The notes under the pieces: generated by a model
What the model saw: only the letters and a program-made list of their open reading frames with translations
The model's database searches: none
Told to the model about the DNA's origin: nothing
In this document: piece after piece, positions 1 to 12,464 of the stretch
Layout: every line of letters starts with the position of its first letter
Position numbering within the stretch: position 1 is the stretch's first letter
Source of the DNA: Lamellibrachia columna
Lineage: Eukaryota > Annelida > Polychaeta > Sabellida > Siboglinidae
Direction: 5' to 3'
Assembly (NCBI GenBank): GCA_963662155.1
Contig: OY759272.1
Location: 43,101,210 to 43,165,209, forward strand
DNA length: 64,000 nt
Program-made: the position numbers and the translations under genes

Positions 1-3000
1 GGTATGTCATTCTTTTACCCCATTTGCATTACTTTACTATATATTAATAGCTTCTACACATGTATTTACTAACTTTAACTATTTGCATAGACAAGACATT
101 TTACTCTTAACAACTGCACATTTTTGCACATGTGTAGTTTAGATGTGTATGATATTATGGTGATAATACCATAGTGTATACACCATTGTACAGTGTCCCA
201 GAACAATTATTAGGATGGGGTGCTGTATAGAAAATGTATTATTATTAGATAAAATGCTTTATTTTCAATGTTATCTGAAAATAGCAACATTTAATTATAT
301 AGCGTTGTTTCCAGATATTACTATGTTGGCATGGACTTCCCATGGACATATGAAAGATTTAGGAAGAAACTGGAATTCAAAGCAGACTTTTAAAAATATA
401 GGCACATGCAAAAATATTTGCAGACCTTTTTCATGATTTGTTCAACTTCGTTGATCTGAGGAAGCAGGTCGTCCTGACATGATGATTAGACCTGCCACAT
501 TGATCTGAGGAAGCAGGTCGTCCTGACATGATGATTAGACCTGCCACATTGATCTGAGGAAGCAGGTCATCCTGACATGATGATTAGACTTGCCACATTG
601 ATCTGAGGAAGCAGGTCATCCTGACATGATTAAACCTGCCACATTGATCTGAGGAAGCAGGTCATCCTGACATGATGATTAGACCTGCCACATTGATCTG
701 AGGAAGCAGGTCATCCTGACATGATGATTAGACCTGCCACATTGATCTGAGGAAGCAGGTTATCCTGACATGATGATTAGACCTGCCACATTGATCTGAG
801 GAAGCAGGTCATCCTGACATGATGATTAGACCTGCCACATTGATCTGAGGAAGCAGGTCATCCTGACATGATGATTAGACCTGCCACATTGATTGATCTG
901 AGGAAGCAGGTCATCCTGACATGATGATTAGACCTGCCACATTGATTTGAGGAAGCAGGTCACCCTGACATGATGATTAGACCTGCCACATTGATCTGAG
1001 GAAGCAGGTCATCCTGACAAGATGATTAGACCTGCCACTTTGCATGCATTTCCTGTATACAATGCAGACTTGTGTGGAATATGGCCATATCCTGTGTCAA
1101 TATGGATTTGTTTCAAATGAAACATTTTTGATGAAGTGTTTATCACACAAATATAAACTTGATTGAAAAAATTTATTTCAGTAAACGTGCAAATTCTTTT
1201 GATGCTAGACAGATTTCTGATAAAACAGCGATTTTATTTGATGTAGGTGTATTTCGTAGCCCGATAGTTGTCCACATTTTATCGGAATAGGATTGTTATA
1301 TAAGCTTGTTATGTTATACAGATTTATATGGAATTTAAGTAAAAAAAACAGATTTCAAGCAGTACAATGTGACAGGTCTGGATGAAACATACTTGTCTGG
1401 TGCTCAATGTAGTTTCTTGCTGCAGGGTGACATTGGCCTGCCAGGAAAAACTGGCAAAATGGGAGAGATTGGATTGCCCGTAAGTATGCTTATTGCTACA
1501 ATACTGGCTCTCTTTAAAACTATTTTGTTGCAAGATTAACGTACACTCAAACATGCATGTTTTAATTAAAAGATGGATTTTGACCTGTGTTTATTATGCT
1601 CTTTGAGCGGTGCATTATAATTTACTTAGGATGTTGTGTTACGATTAACTTAGGATGTTTGGTTGCAATTGACTTAGTATGTTGTGTTGTGATTGACTTA
1701 CAGTCTTATTCTCTAATTGATTTAGGATGTTGTGTTGTGATTGACTTACAGTCTTGTTCTACTATTGACTTAGGATGTTGTAGTGCAATTGATGTAAGAT
1801 GTTGTGTTGTGATTGAATTCCTCTGTCCTCTTGCGCCGATGGCATTGCACAGAGCGGAGACAATCACACACCACCTTCCTCTCTCCTGAGCCACAACAGT
1901 CATTTTGTCCATCGTTTCGATGTTTACAACCGTTCCCTCTTATATTTATAAATATAATACATCATGCATTTTTACAGTGATTCCAAAAGAACAATACAAA
2001 AAGATCCTAGAAACAAAGAAAAAATTTATTCAAATGAGATTTAAGATATAATTGACAATTTTAATTTACTACGAAAATAAGTTTTTTAATTAGATTGTTA
2101 AATTAGAGTGTTGCAGTATGATTGACTTATGATGTTGTGTTGTGATTGACTTGATCTATTGTGTTCTTGCTGGTTGACATCTGAACTATCTTTGAAGAAA
2201 TGCTGTATGAGTTGTGTATCTGCAGGATGGTAGACAACCATGAAGAATATGTTGTGAGTTGAGATTTTTGGTTTTAGGGTCCAATAGGTGACCCTGGAGA
2301 CTCGGGCACACCAGGAGCAAGAGGCAAGAGGGTAGGTCAACACACCCATTTGAAACTATCAAAATGATACAGAACATTACTTATGTATTCTTGATTTAAC
2401 AGACCATCAGTTGTCAAGTGAAAAAATATGAATTATATTTGCCTTTAAAATGAAAGAAATCATTCATGTTTTTTTTGTTGTGTTTTACATGAAATTGGTT
2501 GTAGTTCAAGTTTGGAGTATGTACGAGTGAGATTACATTTTAGGGTCCACCAGGTCCACCAGGGCCCGAGGGTCCACCCGGAGAATTGGGTGGCAAGGGC
2601 AACCGGGGTCTAGTTGGAGCCCCAGGGGAGAGAGGCTTGACAGGACCCCCGGTGAGTAGAAAGAGAGTAACCCACTTTATTGGTTTCTATCTGCATTTCT
2701 GTGCAGTTTGTTTTCCTATCACTACATTCCGAATGACGGTATCTTTTGTCAAGGTATACAGAAACATTTCACTTTGTTATGATCGCACAGACAGGATAAA
2801 TGTTTCACTTTGGTGATCATACTGAGAGGCTAAGTGTTTCATTTTTGTGATCATACAGAGAGGCTAAATGTTTCATTTTTGTGATCATACAGAGAGGCTA
2901 AATGTTTCATTTTTGTGATCATACAGAGAGGCTAAGTGTTTCATTTCAATTTTGTTATCACACAGAGGCTAAATGTTTCACTTTTGTGATCATACAGAGA

Positions 3001-6000
3001 GGCTAAATGTTAAATTTTTTCTAAGTTTCACCCTGTTTCACACCAGTAGGTAAATGTTTCACTTTGTTGTGATCATACAGATAAGCTGAACATTGTGTTT
3101 TGATCACATTTGTCATGCAGTGCAAATGTTCCAATGAATCAACAAATGTTTGTTCCTACAGGGCCCCCCAGGTGTCGCCGGTCCACGGGGCAGCAGAGGA
3201 CTTCCGGGAGCCTCGGTAGGTCGAATAGCACCTGTATGTGGTACTAGCACACACATACGCACATGTGCTTGCATGCACACGCCACATGCTGCATGCATGC
3301 ATACACGCGATGTGCAAAAAAAAAAATTTTCTCCCTGCTACATTATGAAATAGGATCTGTAGAAACAGGTACATCTGCACATTCCTGTTTCTATTTATAA
3401 ATATAATACATCATGCATTTTTACAGTGATTCCAAAAGAACAATACAAAAGATCCTAGAAACAAAGAAAAAATGTATTCAAATGAGATTTAAGATATAAT
3501 TGACAATTTTAATTTACTACTAAAATAAGTCATGTAAGTGTAGATTAAGAGATATCATGCTTACAAGAGAGTACAGCGTTTCTGACGTGTTGTGAATAAG
3601 TCATGTAAGTGTAGATTAAGAGATATCATGCTTACAAGAGAGTACAGCGTTTCTGACGTGTTGTGAATAAGTCATGTAAGTGTAGATTAAGAGATATCAT
3701 GCTTACAAGAGAGTACAGCGTTTCTGACGTGTTGAGATGGGGAATAAACATGATTCTAGGGACATTTGAACATTAATTCCAAAATAAAAATACAGAAGAT
3801 TGTAGAATTTTTTATTCCAGTGAGATTTAAAATATACCAACAATTTTAATTTACTATGAAATACATAACGTAAGAGTAGATATGATGCAGCAGGAGAGTA
3901 ACGGGTAGACGATTAATAAATGTGTATTATGATGGAGAATAAACGTGATTGCAGGGAGAGGTGGGCGGACCTGGCAAACCCGGAGAAGCTGGGGTCATCG
4001 GACCGAAGGTGAGTGGACAACTGTTTCCGTAAGATGTGTATGCTCTGACTGTCGCTGTAGTTAGTTTTTGTAGTTGGCAGCATATTTAATGATTATTTCA
4101 ACATTGAGGCTGTAGTGAGGGTGACATCAATAGTGACATTGACTGTTGAGGCTGTAGTGAGGGTTACATCAATAGTGACATTGACTGTTGATGCTGTAGT
4201 GAGGGTTACATCAATAGTGACATTGACCGTTGAGGCTGTAAGTGAGGGTTACATCAATAGTGACATTGACCGTTGAGGCTGTAAGTGAGGGTTACATCAA
4301 TAGTGACATTGACCGTTAAGGCTGTAGTGAGGGTTACATCAATAGTGACATTGACTGTTGAGGCTGTAATGAGGGTTACATCAATAGTGACATTGACCGT
4401 TGAGGCTGTAGTGAGGGTTACATCAATAGTGACATTGACTGTTGAGGTTGTAGTTAGGGTGACATAAATAGTGACATTTACCATTGAGGCTGTAGTGAGG
4501 GTTACATCAATAGTGACATTGACTGTTGAGGCTATAGCGAGGGTGACATCAATAGTGACGGTGGCTGCGAAGAGGATGAGCTTCTGGTTGAAAAGTTTTT
4601 GATTGGCTTGCCCGAGAATGCATTGAAAAGAATTATCTCAATAAAAAATTATCAGATTATCACCAGTCTCCAGTAAATGCGATTGTGATTGACATAATTA
4701 TTGCATATTTGATAAACCAAAAAACCCAAATGTGACTTAGTTGATTTTGACAGCAGGGGACGTATTTGGCCTAGTTGGAAAAGCTAATAGGGTAATTAGT
4801 TTTCTGTTTATCTGTTTAATGATTTGTCTGTTTTTTTAATACAGGGTTCTAAAGGACCTCGAGGACCAAAGGGTGACAGAGGACCAAAGGGTGATAAGGT
4901 GGGTTGTTTGGTCTCGTGATGGCATGACACCAGTTGCCACATAGTGTATTTGTGATTATTGTGTCAGGCAGAATTGGAGACAGGTAGACTGGACAAGACA
5001 GTCAAATGTGGGGCCACTAGAAATGTTTGATAATCAGAGAGGTAAATAGGTACAAAATAAAACTCACAAAATATGAAATAGTGGATTTAAGTGAAATTAT
5101 TGTGATTTGAATTAAGTTGTGATATAGTGGGGGTGTTTATATTCAGTCGTCAGTTCTGATTGGTCGGTTCTATTACTGCACGTGATGCATATACGCATGC
5201 ACAAATGCACATGCTGAAATTGTTATGGGGAATGTAATTTTAGTTGCAAATATGTTTTATTATGTTGAATCTGTTGCAATATGTGACCTTGCTGTATGAC
5301 GTTTACGCAGGGCATCCAAGGTGACATTGGACTGATGGGCCTGACAGGAGCATTTGGAGAGAAGGGAGAGAGGGGAAAGCGAGGACCAAAGGGACCCGCT
5401 GGTCCGAAGGGGAATGACGTAAGTGCTGACTTTGTTGCCTTCAACAAATAGATTCCTCAATGACTAGTATCTTTAATTGCAGTGGAATTCATTGGACTCC
5501 TCTTAACAGAAACATGGATAATAGAATCAGCCGTTTAGTAGAATCAAATATGTTGACTGGGACAGAATCATTTAAATGTATCACAATAAGTGAATCGGCC
5601 GCTTAATACAACCAAATTGATCTGGCCCGAAGTGATTCTATTAGTCGTCCACTGTATATATGAACTAACATGTACAAAAATCATGATTATAGGAGAATCC
5701 AAACAGCTGCGTCTTGCACGTGTTTACTACTCACCATAATGAAAAATAACGCCGTCGTTATAAAGAGGTTTGTTGTACAATGTTTAGTTTTTACAACTGG
5801 TCTTTTCACTAGGGTCGCGAGGGTCCACGTGGAAAACTGGGCAAGGAAGGACAATCAGGTTTGCCGGTAAGCGGAACAGAGAACAATTTCTCAAATGGCA
5901 AACTTAATTAAAATTGTAAAAAGTCACACAATCTGAACTGTGTAGCTAAATAACATAGGTTTGGGCATAGCTGACTCGATATTGAAACAACAATTACATA

Positions 6001-9000
6001 GTTACACCACGCTTAGTACTTTGGTATGTAACAAAGGGAAAACATAACAAGTTTAAAATGTGAATACCCAATCTATGGAATAACTCTAGTTTGATAAGCA
6101 AGTCCTACAGAATATTTTAGTAATATTTGGTTGACACCATAGTGGACATTACGGAGGTCGTGCTTCTCCAAACAGAATGTGAGACAGTGTCATATTTGTC
6201 TGACCTGGACCTTTTATTTATTAATTTATGTAACATATCTAAGTTATTTAAACTTTTTTTTTATTATTTTACTCATTTTTACATTGCTAACACCTTTGAG
6301 CAGGTCTCACTCTGATGCATGGTATGTTTTAAATGTCTAATTAATAAAATTATTATTATTTGGCCTGTCACATTCTAAATCCAATTGATTATCTTTCTTA
6401 CAGGGTGGCGATGGAAAAGTTGGTTCTAAGGGCGAACCTGTAAGTAGCAATATTTATTTGTATGTTTGTACTCCACTTATCCATCTGTCCATCCAGCATC
6501 TCATGCAAAGCTAACAAATTAAGTTAATCGTGTAAAGTTTGTTTTCTCGTTTATTTTTCAAACCTTTTTGCTAAATTTTAAACACTGATTATAAAGTCAA
6601 TACTATTTGACCCATTCCTTCACATTATGCACTTACATAAGGTTAGGATTCATAGTGATTCCTCAATAATTTACCAATGCAAACATTCATATTCATTCAA
6701 CAACAAATAAATCCTGGATTCATCAGTAAGAATTGACAGTTGTGTAATTGGACTTTTTTCTTTCAGGGTCAAACTGGACCACCCGGAGTCTCTGGTCCAG
6801 CTGTAAGTGAAACTTCTCACAAAAGCTCACAAATGTATTTTGACATTTTCAACTTCTGCTGCCAGTAAAATAAAATAGTATTGTGAATTTGAAATAACTA
6901 CCCATGTGAATTCACCAATGAAATGTGCATCATGCTAAGATAAATCTAGCATAGTTTATTTATTGGGGTAGCTAATGCAGCACTGTACGTGTCGTGTGAC
7001 AAGTTAACTGACTATTATTGTTGACACTTACAGCTTTCACTCGGTGTACCACTGACTTTTTATGTTGACAATGTTACTTTTGTGAGTACCAAGTGACTTT
7101 ACAACTGTTGACTCTGTTACTCTCATTACATATAAAACCAATTTTCTTAGTGAATACCACCGACTTTTATTGTTGACTATGCTACTATCATTATATATAT
7201 ATATATATGCTAACAACCTTTATAATTAGCTCCGTTACTTTTATTATGTATACCACTGACATTTATCAGTGACTCTGTTACTTTCATTATGTGTACCACT
7301 GACTTTTGTCATTGACTATGTTACTTTCATTATGTGTGTATCATTGACTATGTTACTGTCATTATATGTACCACTGACATTTATCATTGACTCTGTTACT
7401 TTCATTATGTGTACCACTGACATTTATCATTGACTCTGTTATTGTCATTATGTGTACCACTGACATTTATCGTTGACTCTATTACTTTCATTATGTGTAC
7501 CACTGACATTTATCATTGACTCTGTTACTTTCATTATGTGTACCACTGACATTTATCATTGACTCTGTTATTGTCATTATGTGTACCATTAACATTTATC
7601 ATTGACTCTGTTACTTTCATGATGTGTACCACTGACATTTATCATTGACTCTGTTACTTTCATTATGTGTACCACTTACATTTATCATTGACTCTGTTAC
7701 TTTCATTATGTGTACCACTAACATTTATCATTGACTCTGTTACTGTCATTATGTGTACAACTAACATCATTGACTCTGTTACTTTCATTATGTGTACCAC
7801 TGACATTTATCATTGACTCTGTTACTTTCATTATGTGTACCACTGACATTTATCATTGACTCTATTACTTTCATTATATGTTCCTCTGACTTGTTATCAT
7901 TCTCCTATCCCAGGGCCCCCCAGGGCCACCGGGAGACACAAGTTCGTCTGACCTGTCACACTTCCCTCCTGAGTTCCGTCAAAGACGACGTCGCAGGCGT
8001 GACACATCAATGCAATCAGACAGCGCTACACAGACTGACACGGTGACAGACGGAGATGGGGACAAAGTGACACTCAAGGACACAGTGATAAAGATCTTTG
8101 AAGAGATTGATGACTTGACGGGTGAAATTGCCGCCATGAAACACCCCAGTGGGGCAAAGAACAACCCTGGACGGACGTGTTACGATATCCACCTAGGACA
8201 TCCCCAGCTAGCTGATGGTTTGTCTTGGCTGCATGTTTTCTCTTTCCCTTTTTGTCTCCCTACCACCCATCATTTTCACTTTAATTTTTGTCTTGTTTCA
8301 CTTTAACATTCCATGATATGCTGAAATACGTGCCAATGTATAAGACTGGCAATGCGATAGTGATTGTTCTTGCACATAGCACTTAATCCAACTTATCGCG
8401 TTCGTTCCTGGGCCCCATGAGAATTCCAGTAGGATTGGAAACCAGTGCAGATCAAAAAGGTTGTCTGGCAAGAATACTTTTTGTTTTGATTTTCGATTGC
8501 CCGACATCGGATAACTGGTAATAATTCTTTTGGTTCACATGAAATGTAACGAATATCACGTATAGTAATTTCTGTCTATTTAGGTTGGTATTGGGTCGAC
8601 CCGAACTTGGGGGTGGCAGACGATGCGATCTATGTGTGGTGTAACATGACAGCAGGGGGAGACACTTGTGTTCATCCAGACGCCGATTCCAAGAAGGTGA
8701 GTGACAGCTGCCAATCATTGTCTACCAACACTTAATTATGCATTTCTGGATGGGGAGTGGTCACTGAATGTGACGCCATACATGCCTCTTCAGATCTGAT
8801 CTGATCAGTTAGTCATTTCACAAACACTGCTAACTACGAAGCGGTTTCATGCCGTCCAGATTGCAGCGTGATCATCCTGTGTAAACTGTACGTTGCCGCT
8901 ACACATTGCAGCGATATCACATCAAATATAACAGATCCTATTTTAAAGTGACAATGCGTGCAATTAGAAACTACCCTGACTTTTTCTCATTGTCTCATTG

Positions 9001-11307
9001 CAGTGACAATATTGCCTCGTGTAAACTCGGCTTAACACAGGACTGCTGGGACACACCAGTCATCGCAGACACAACAATAATTACTTTGTTTTTAATTGCT
9101 TCCATTCAGTGGACTACAGGTCTTGTCTTATCATTGTCTACTTAGGTTTGTGTTGTAAATGTTACTCGTCTGGTGCAGCTATACAGACTTGTTTTCAGAC
9201 CATGTGTAGAACATACTCATGTCATATGTGGCATCAATTCGAGCTTTCTGTGCACTTACATTCATATGTAAGCTGTGAATTCTAATACGTAAGTGTGTAT
9301 TGTTTTACAGATGCCTCTCAAGTCCTGGCAGAGAGATTCGCCCATGGACAAAAACCCAGACAAGTGGTTTAGTGAACTGCCAGGTGGCTTTAAGGTAAGC
9401 TTGACCCTTTAAATAAATTGTAATCACTTGTACATACTTGTATTACTTTTTTAAAGTTTAAAAGTATTGTGTATATGATTCGATGACCACTGACAAGGTT
9501 ATACTCAGGGCATCTTTTGTTTCATATAATTTATTGTTGGAATGTTATTACGCACTTTTCTTCCGCTTAGTTGTGATAAGAAGATCTAGTCCATGAACAT
9601 AATAATTACGCACTGTACTGAACACAGTACTGAACACTGTACTGAACACTGTACTGAACAATGTACTGAACAATGTACTGAACAATGTACTGAACACTGT
9701 ACTGAACACTGTACTGAACACTGTACTGAACACAGTTCGAAACTTGACCAGAAGTAATGGGCTAATATAAAACAGGGCATAATTCATGGGTTTTTTGGGC
9801 TGTTGCCTTATTGGCGGGGACTGGCTGCCCATAAAAGAAAATAAATGTTCACTCTACTGCTTCTGCACATGTGTAAGTGGCCTTATGTATAAAAGAGGTG
9901 TTGTGCAGATGATGTGATTGCCTCGTTTTCGCTCTGAAACTGACACAGTTGTCAAGCCTAACACTGCATGCAGCAATCAGAAAAGCACAAAATATCAACT
10001 TTGAGCACCGCTGTTTGTCAGGGCAAGACTTTCTCACCTGTCTTTGGGTGCAGTGGACAAACAATTCATAGCATAAGAATAAATGCTCAACAAATAGGGT
10101 CAATGAGTCACGGGCACCTCGTGTGACGTCATGTTCAGAGGACTGACAAATCCTGCATGATCAGTTTGTGACTGCACCTTGCATCAGTGGGCAACCTTTG
10201 TAGGAAGGGTGACTGCTATAACTTCTGAAATCATCTGCACCAGAAGGCCTTATGTTGGACTGATTATTCTAATGTCTGTGCACCATTGTCAGTGACATGT
10301 CACGTGTGAAATGTGCTTTGTACACCAGCTGGACATTTTTACCACCCAGGATTTTGGAATATCAACACCTCATGGTCCGTCTTGTTGTCCACTTGTTACT
10401 TATACCCAGTACATCAAAATGCAGTAGCAGCGTCACATCTAACCTTCATGCTGTATGATCAGGACACAAACTATCTACCTGTCAAGTTTCTTATTTTTCA
10501 GTATATAAGTTTTTTCTTGAAAAATAAGCCTGCATTTTTTTCGTTTTTCTTGTGAAACAGCTCCGCTACGTTGGCGCCGTACAACTGGCCTTCCTGCGTC
10601 TACTGAGTACACGCGCTACTCAGGAGTTCACTTACCTCTGTGAAGACAGCACGGCTTGGTTCGACGTTAACACGCATTCACATGACACCGCCATCAGACT
10701 GCTTGGGGACAACGACTATGCCATAAAGACACAGAAGTTTGCAGCGAGCCGAGTGCAGGACGGGTGTCAGGTGAGAGCTGTCAAGACTGCACAAATACAT
10801 ACCTGTCAACTCTCACGCATAAGCCATGAGACTCATGGTTTTGCATTAAATGTCAGGGTCTGAAGTCTCACGGATATTTTCATAATGTTTAGCAATTAAA
10901 ATTATGAAACAAAATGTCCCCAGTTTTGCAAAAGTGAGAGAGAATCCGTTTGTGTATGTCGCAAGCAAAGGCTGAGCTTCGGTTCCCGATGATTTGGGTG
11001 CAGTAGAAATCATTGAATTGTGTATTGTATTATATAGGACATCATTGCCAGATAATGTGTACGTGTACATATGTCAAGGCTCTTGGTTCTTCCAGTTGTT
11101 ACTCTTATAGTGATATTTACACTGTACTTATAGTAATATTGATATTGTTGATTTTGTTGGCAGACGGGAAAAGGCCGAGGCAAGACGAGGTTCACAATTG
11201 AGACGCTGCGACTGAATCGCCTTCCTATTGTTGACTTCTTGCCACAAGACTACGGCCACGCCGAGCAGCAGTTCGGCTTTGAGATGGGCCCCGTCTGCTT
11301 CAGCTGA
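1..11307 (+). CDS. Fibrillar collagen alpha chain, type V/XI-like (3' part of gene)
   Basis: Extracellular-matrix procollagen chain; the 5' end lies outside the window, which opens on a splice donor (G then gtatgt). Exons: 1426-1479, 2278-2331, 2544-2651, 3162-3215, 3955-4008, 4845-4898, 5311-5418, 5813-5866, 6404-6439, 6767-6802, 7914-8217, 8584-8696, 9311-9394, 10561-10770, 11164-11307 (TGA 11305-11307). The first ten are unbroken Gly-X-Y, 54, 108 or 36 nt, each starting with a complete Gly codon, the classic fibrillar-collagen exon modularity. Exon 7914 ends the helix (GPPGPPG), adds a Ser/Asp-rich linker with a six-Arg run before Asp (furin-like site), and starts the C-propeptide. The C-propeptide wording ([25 protein letters not shown]) is closest to the vertebrate alpha1(V)/alpha1(XI) clade as I recall it. 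Exon phases join without a stop throughout. I may have missed short helix exons, so the helix length is not certain. Confidence 0.96.
451..1038. repeat. 49-bp minisatellite, about 12 copies
   Basis: The unit begins TTGATCTGAGGAAGCAGGTC and repeats every 49 bp with few differences; one copy lacks 3 bp (near 630) and one has a 4-bp insertion (near 893). Each unit contains inverted arms GCAGGTC and GACCTGC about 18 bp apart, so single strands could form serial hairpins. It lies in the collagen intron upstream of exon 1426. Confidence 0.95.
1610..1825. repeat. Degenerate ~30-bp tandem repeat
   Basis: Variants of TTAGGATGTTGTGTTGTGATTGAC recur about seven times in a collagen intron; a weaker patch of the same motif occurs at about 2100-2150. 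The open frame through it simply reflects the 30-bp period and is not a gene. Confidence 0.75.
1936..2085 (+). repeat. Dispersed ~145-bp repeat, copy 1
   Basis: Nearly identical to 3390-3530 (shared text includes CATCATGCATTTTTACAGTG and AATTGACAATTTTAATTTAC). A third, more diverged copy lies at about 3770-3870. All three are in collagen introns in the same orientation, so this is either a short interspersed element or a local duplication. Confidence 0.85.
2780..3015. repeat. ~34-bp minisatellite
   Basis: The unit GATCATACAGAGAGGCTAAATG plus TTTCATTTTTGT recurs about six to seven times with small deletions, in the collagen intron downstream of exon 2544-2651. Two looser copies continue to about 3090. 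Confidence 0.85.
3390..3530 (+). repeat. Dispersed ~145-bp repeat, copy 2
   Basis: Second copy of the element at 1936-2085, with only a few substitutions and a 1-bp length difference in an A run. It is immediately followed by a 71-bp tandem triplication. Confidence 0.85.
3527..3739. repeat. 71-bp tandem triplication
   Basis: Three almost perfect copies start at 3527, 3598 and 3669 (AAGTCATGTAAGTGTAGATT...). The near-identity indicates recent expansion. Confidence 0.93.
3770..3870 (+). repeat. Dispersed ~145-bp repeat, diverged copy 3
   Basis: Shares the order and wording of the two copies upstream (ATTCCAAAA.., GAGATTTAA.ATATA, ACAATTTTAATTTACTA) but with many substitutions. It lies at the end of the 71-bp triplication. 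Confidence 0.6.
4103..4565. repeat. 42-bp minisatellite, about 11 copies
   Basis: The unit GTTGAGGCTGTAGTGAGGGT followed by TACATCAATAGTGACATTGACT repeats with a 42-bp period (two copies are 43 bp). Because the period is a multiple of three it generates open frames on both strands; these are not genes. Confidence 0.92.
7080..7885. repeat. 43-bp minisatellite, about 18 copies
   Basis: The unit CATTATGTGTACCACTGACA then TTTATCATTGACTCTGTTACTTT recurs up to about 30 bp before the splice acceptor of collagen exon 7914-8217, so the array runs almost to the polypyrimidine tract. Confidence 0.92.
8147..11307 (+). other. Fibrillar collagen C-propeptide (COLFI) domain exons
   Basis: This trimerisation domain directs chain selection before C-propeptide removal. 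It starts near NNPGRTC and runs across five exons to GPVCFS and the stop. Six cysteines are visible: TCYD, VWCN, DTCV, YLCE, DGCQ and VCFS. They match the conserved positions C1 and C4 to C8, which form intrachain bonds in the family. The two positions that normally make interchain disulfides are Gly (DIHLGHP) and Val ([10 protein letters not shown]). The calcium-loop residues Asp, Asn and Asp in [11 protein letters not shown] are kept. The N-glycosylation sequon normally just before the YHC motif is lost (QEFTYLC), but an NMT sequon remains in CNMTAGG. Confidence 0.93.
9606..9740. repeat. 12-bp tandem repeat (ACTGTACTGAAC)
   Basis: Eleven or so copies of ACTGTACTGAAC with C/A and T/A variants, in the collagen intron after exon 9311-9394. 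Open frames on the minus strand here are period artefacts. Confidence 0.93.
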
Positions 11308-11993
11308 TGATGCACTCGCTAAGCGGTGTGGCTTATGGGATGGTTTCAAAAGCTGGCAGCAACGTGCAATGTGTCCATCCTAGATTGAGCCTCCGCTAGT
11401 CCTGCCCCTCATAGGATGCAGGGTCAAGTTGTGACCTCGAAGTAAGGACGCTGGCACCGTCAGCGTTTTTATTTGGTAGCCACAACTTGACACAATGAGT
11501 TGCGGTTATCAGATACTGCTTTCATTGGGCGTATAGTAGCATGCATTATGTCGAGTAATGCACAGAATAATGGAGATTGGTAGAGCTTAGTTATTTAGCA
11601 GCAAGGTTTTGAATGTATGAATACTGGCTTTTTGCAGCGTTACATTGTGATTATGAAAATGGCCTTCCTATGGTAGTTAATTTTCTGTTGCGGTGAGCTA
11701 ATTTGAACAGCACTTGCAAGCCATGCTTATAACAGGCCGTCACATCCTAACCCATCAGGAAATTTAGTATAGACAAGTGCTTATTAACCAACCACACTGT
11801 TTACTTAACTCGGTAAATATTGCATGCAGTTAGTGGCTAGTTTAGTCTGGAAAATATATTTAAATTTTATACTTATGTATACTTTGATGGTAAATGTTCA
11901 GCTGCAAAAGCCAGACGTCATATTGCATAATGATGGGAAGAATCTGAGTTCCCTATATCTCAACAATTGTTACATATCTCACCGTTTGTGTTC

Positions 11994-11999
11994 AATAAA
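11994..11999 (+). terminator. Candidate polyadenylation signal for the collagen gene
   Basis: AATAAA lies 687 bp after the collagen stop codon and is followed within 30 bp by a GT-rich stretch. It is the best-placed canonical hexamer in the 3' flank. 11308-11993 shows no other gene and is taken as 3' UTR. Confidence 0.5.
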
Positions 12000-12061
12000 G
12001 ATTTCCATATGTGGAAATTTTAATCTTTGGGTTCTGTGTGTCATTTCTAGTCTTAGAGGTT

Positions 12062-12430
12062 TTTACTAAAACAGCAGGTATGTAAATACAGCCATGTCAC
12101 ATTTATCTGCGCATTTTGGTTACCAAGTATTTTGGCTGGATTAACGCACGTGGTGAAACATCCTATTATTAACCATGCCAGTAATAAACTACTGGTAATA
12201 TGCGTGTAATGTTGAACAAATCTTGAACAAAGAACAGTGTAGCTGTGATGTGAGAGCAATCACCGAAACCAAAACAAACTGTTCAATCAAGCATATTACA
12301 GTGTCACCTGGCAAGTTGGTTCCCCAAAGCAGTATGCTAAAAGAACATTTACAGGGTATTGAGATTGTTCCCACATAAACATGTGTGGACTACTGAAAAA
12401 CCAGTTTATCAAAGAATGGATAAACGTCAT
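12062..12430 (+). repeat. Dispersed repeat family R2, copy 1
   Basis: About 370 bp; its reverse complement is found at about 41868-42262 in FBXW5 intron 6. Landmarks shared by both, in order: GGCTGGATTAACG, ATCTTGAACAAAGAACA, AACAAACTGTT, GATTGTTCCCAC and CTGAAAAACC.GTTTATCAA. No coding potential seen. Probably an old non-autonomous mobile element. Confidence 0.7.
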
Positions 12431-12464
12431 GACTGTTGGGTTTATCTCCAGCGAAGACATTAAA

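Noticed and set aside
451..1038. Direct repeats with regular spacing that could be mistaken for a CRISPR array
   Set aside because: The units are contiguous 49-bp tandem copies with no unique spacers, and the context is a eukaryotic collagen intron.
4254..4484. Open frames rich in Thr-Val-Asn on the minus strand and Val-Thr-Ser on the plus strand
   Set aside because: Generated by the 42-bp minisatellite, whose period is divisible by three.
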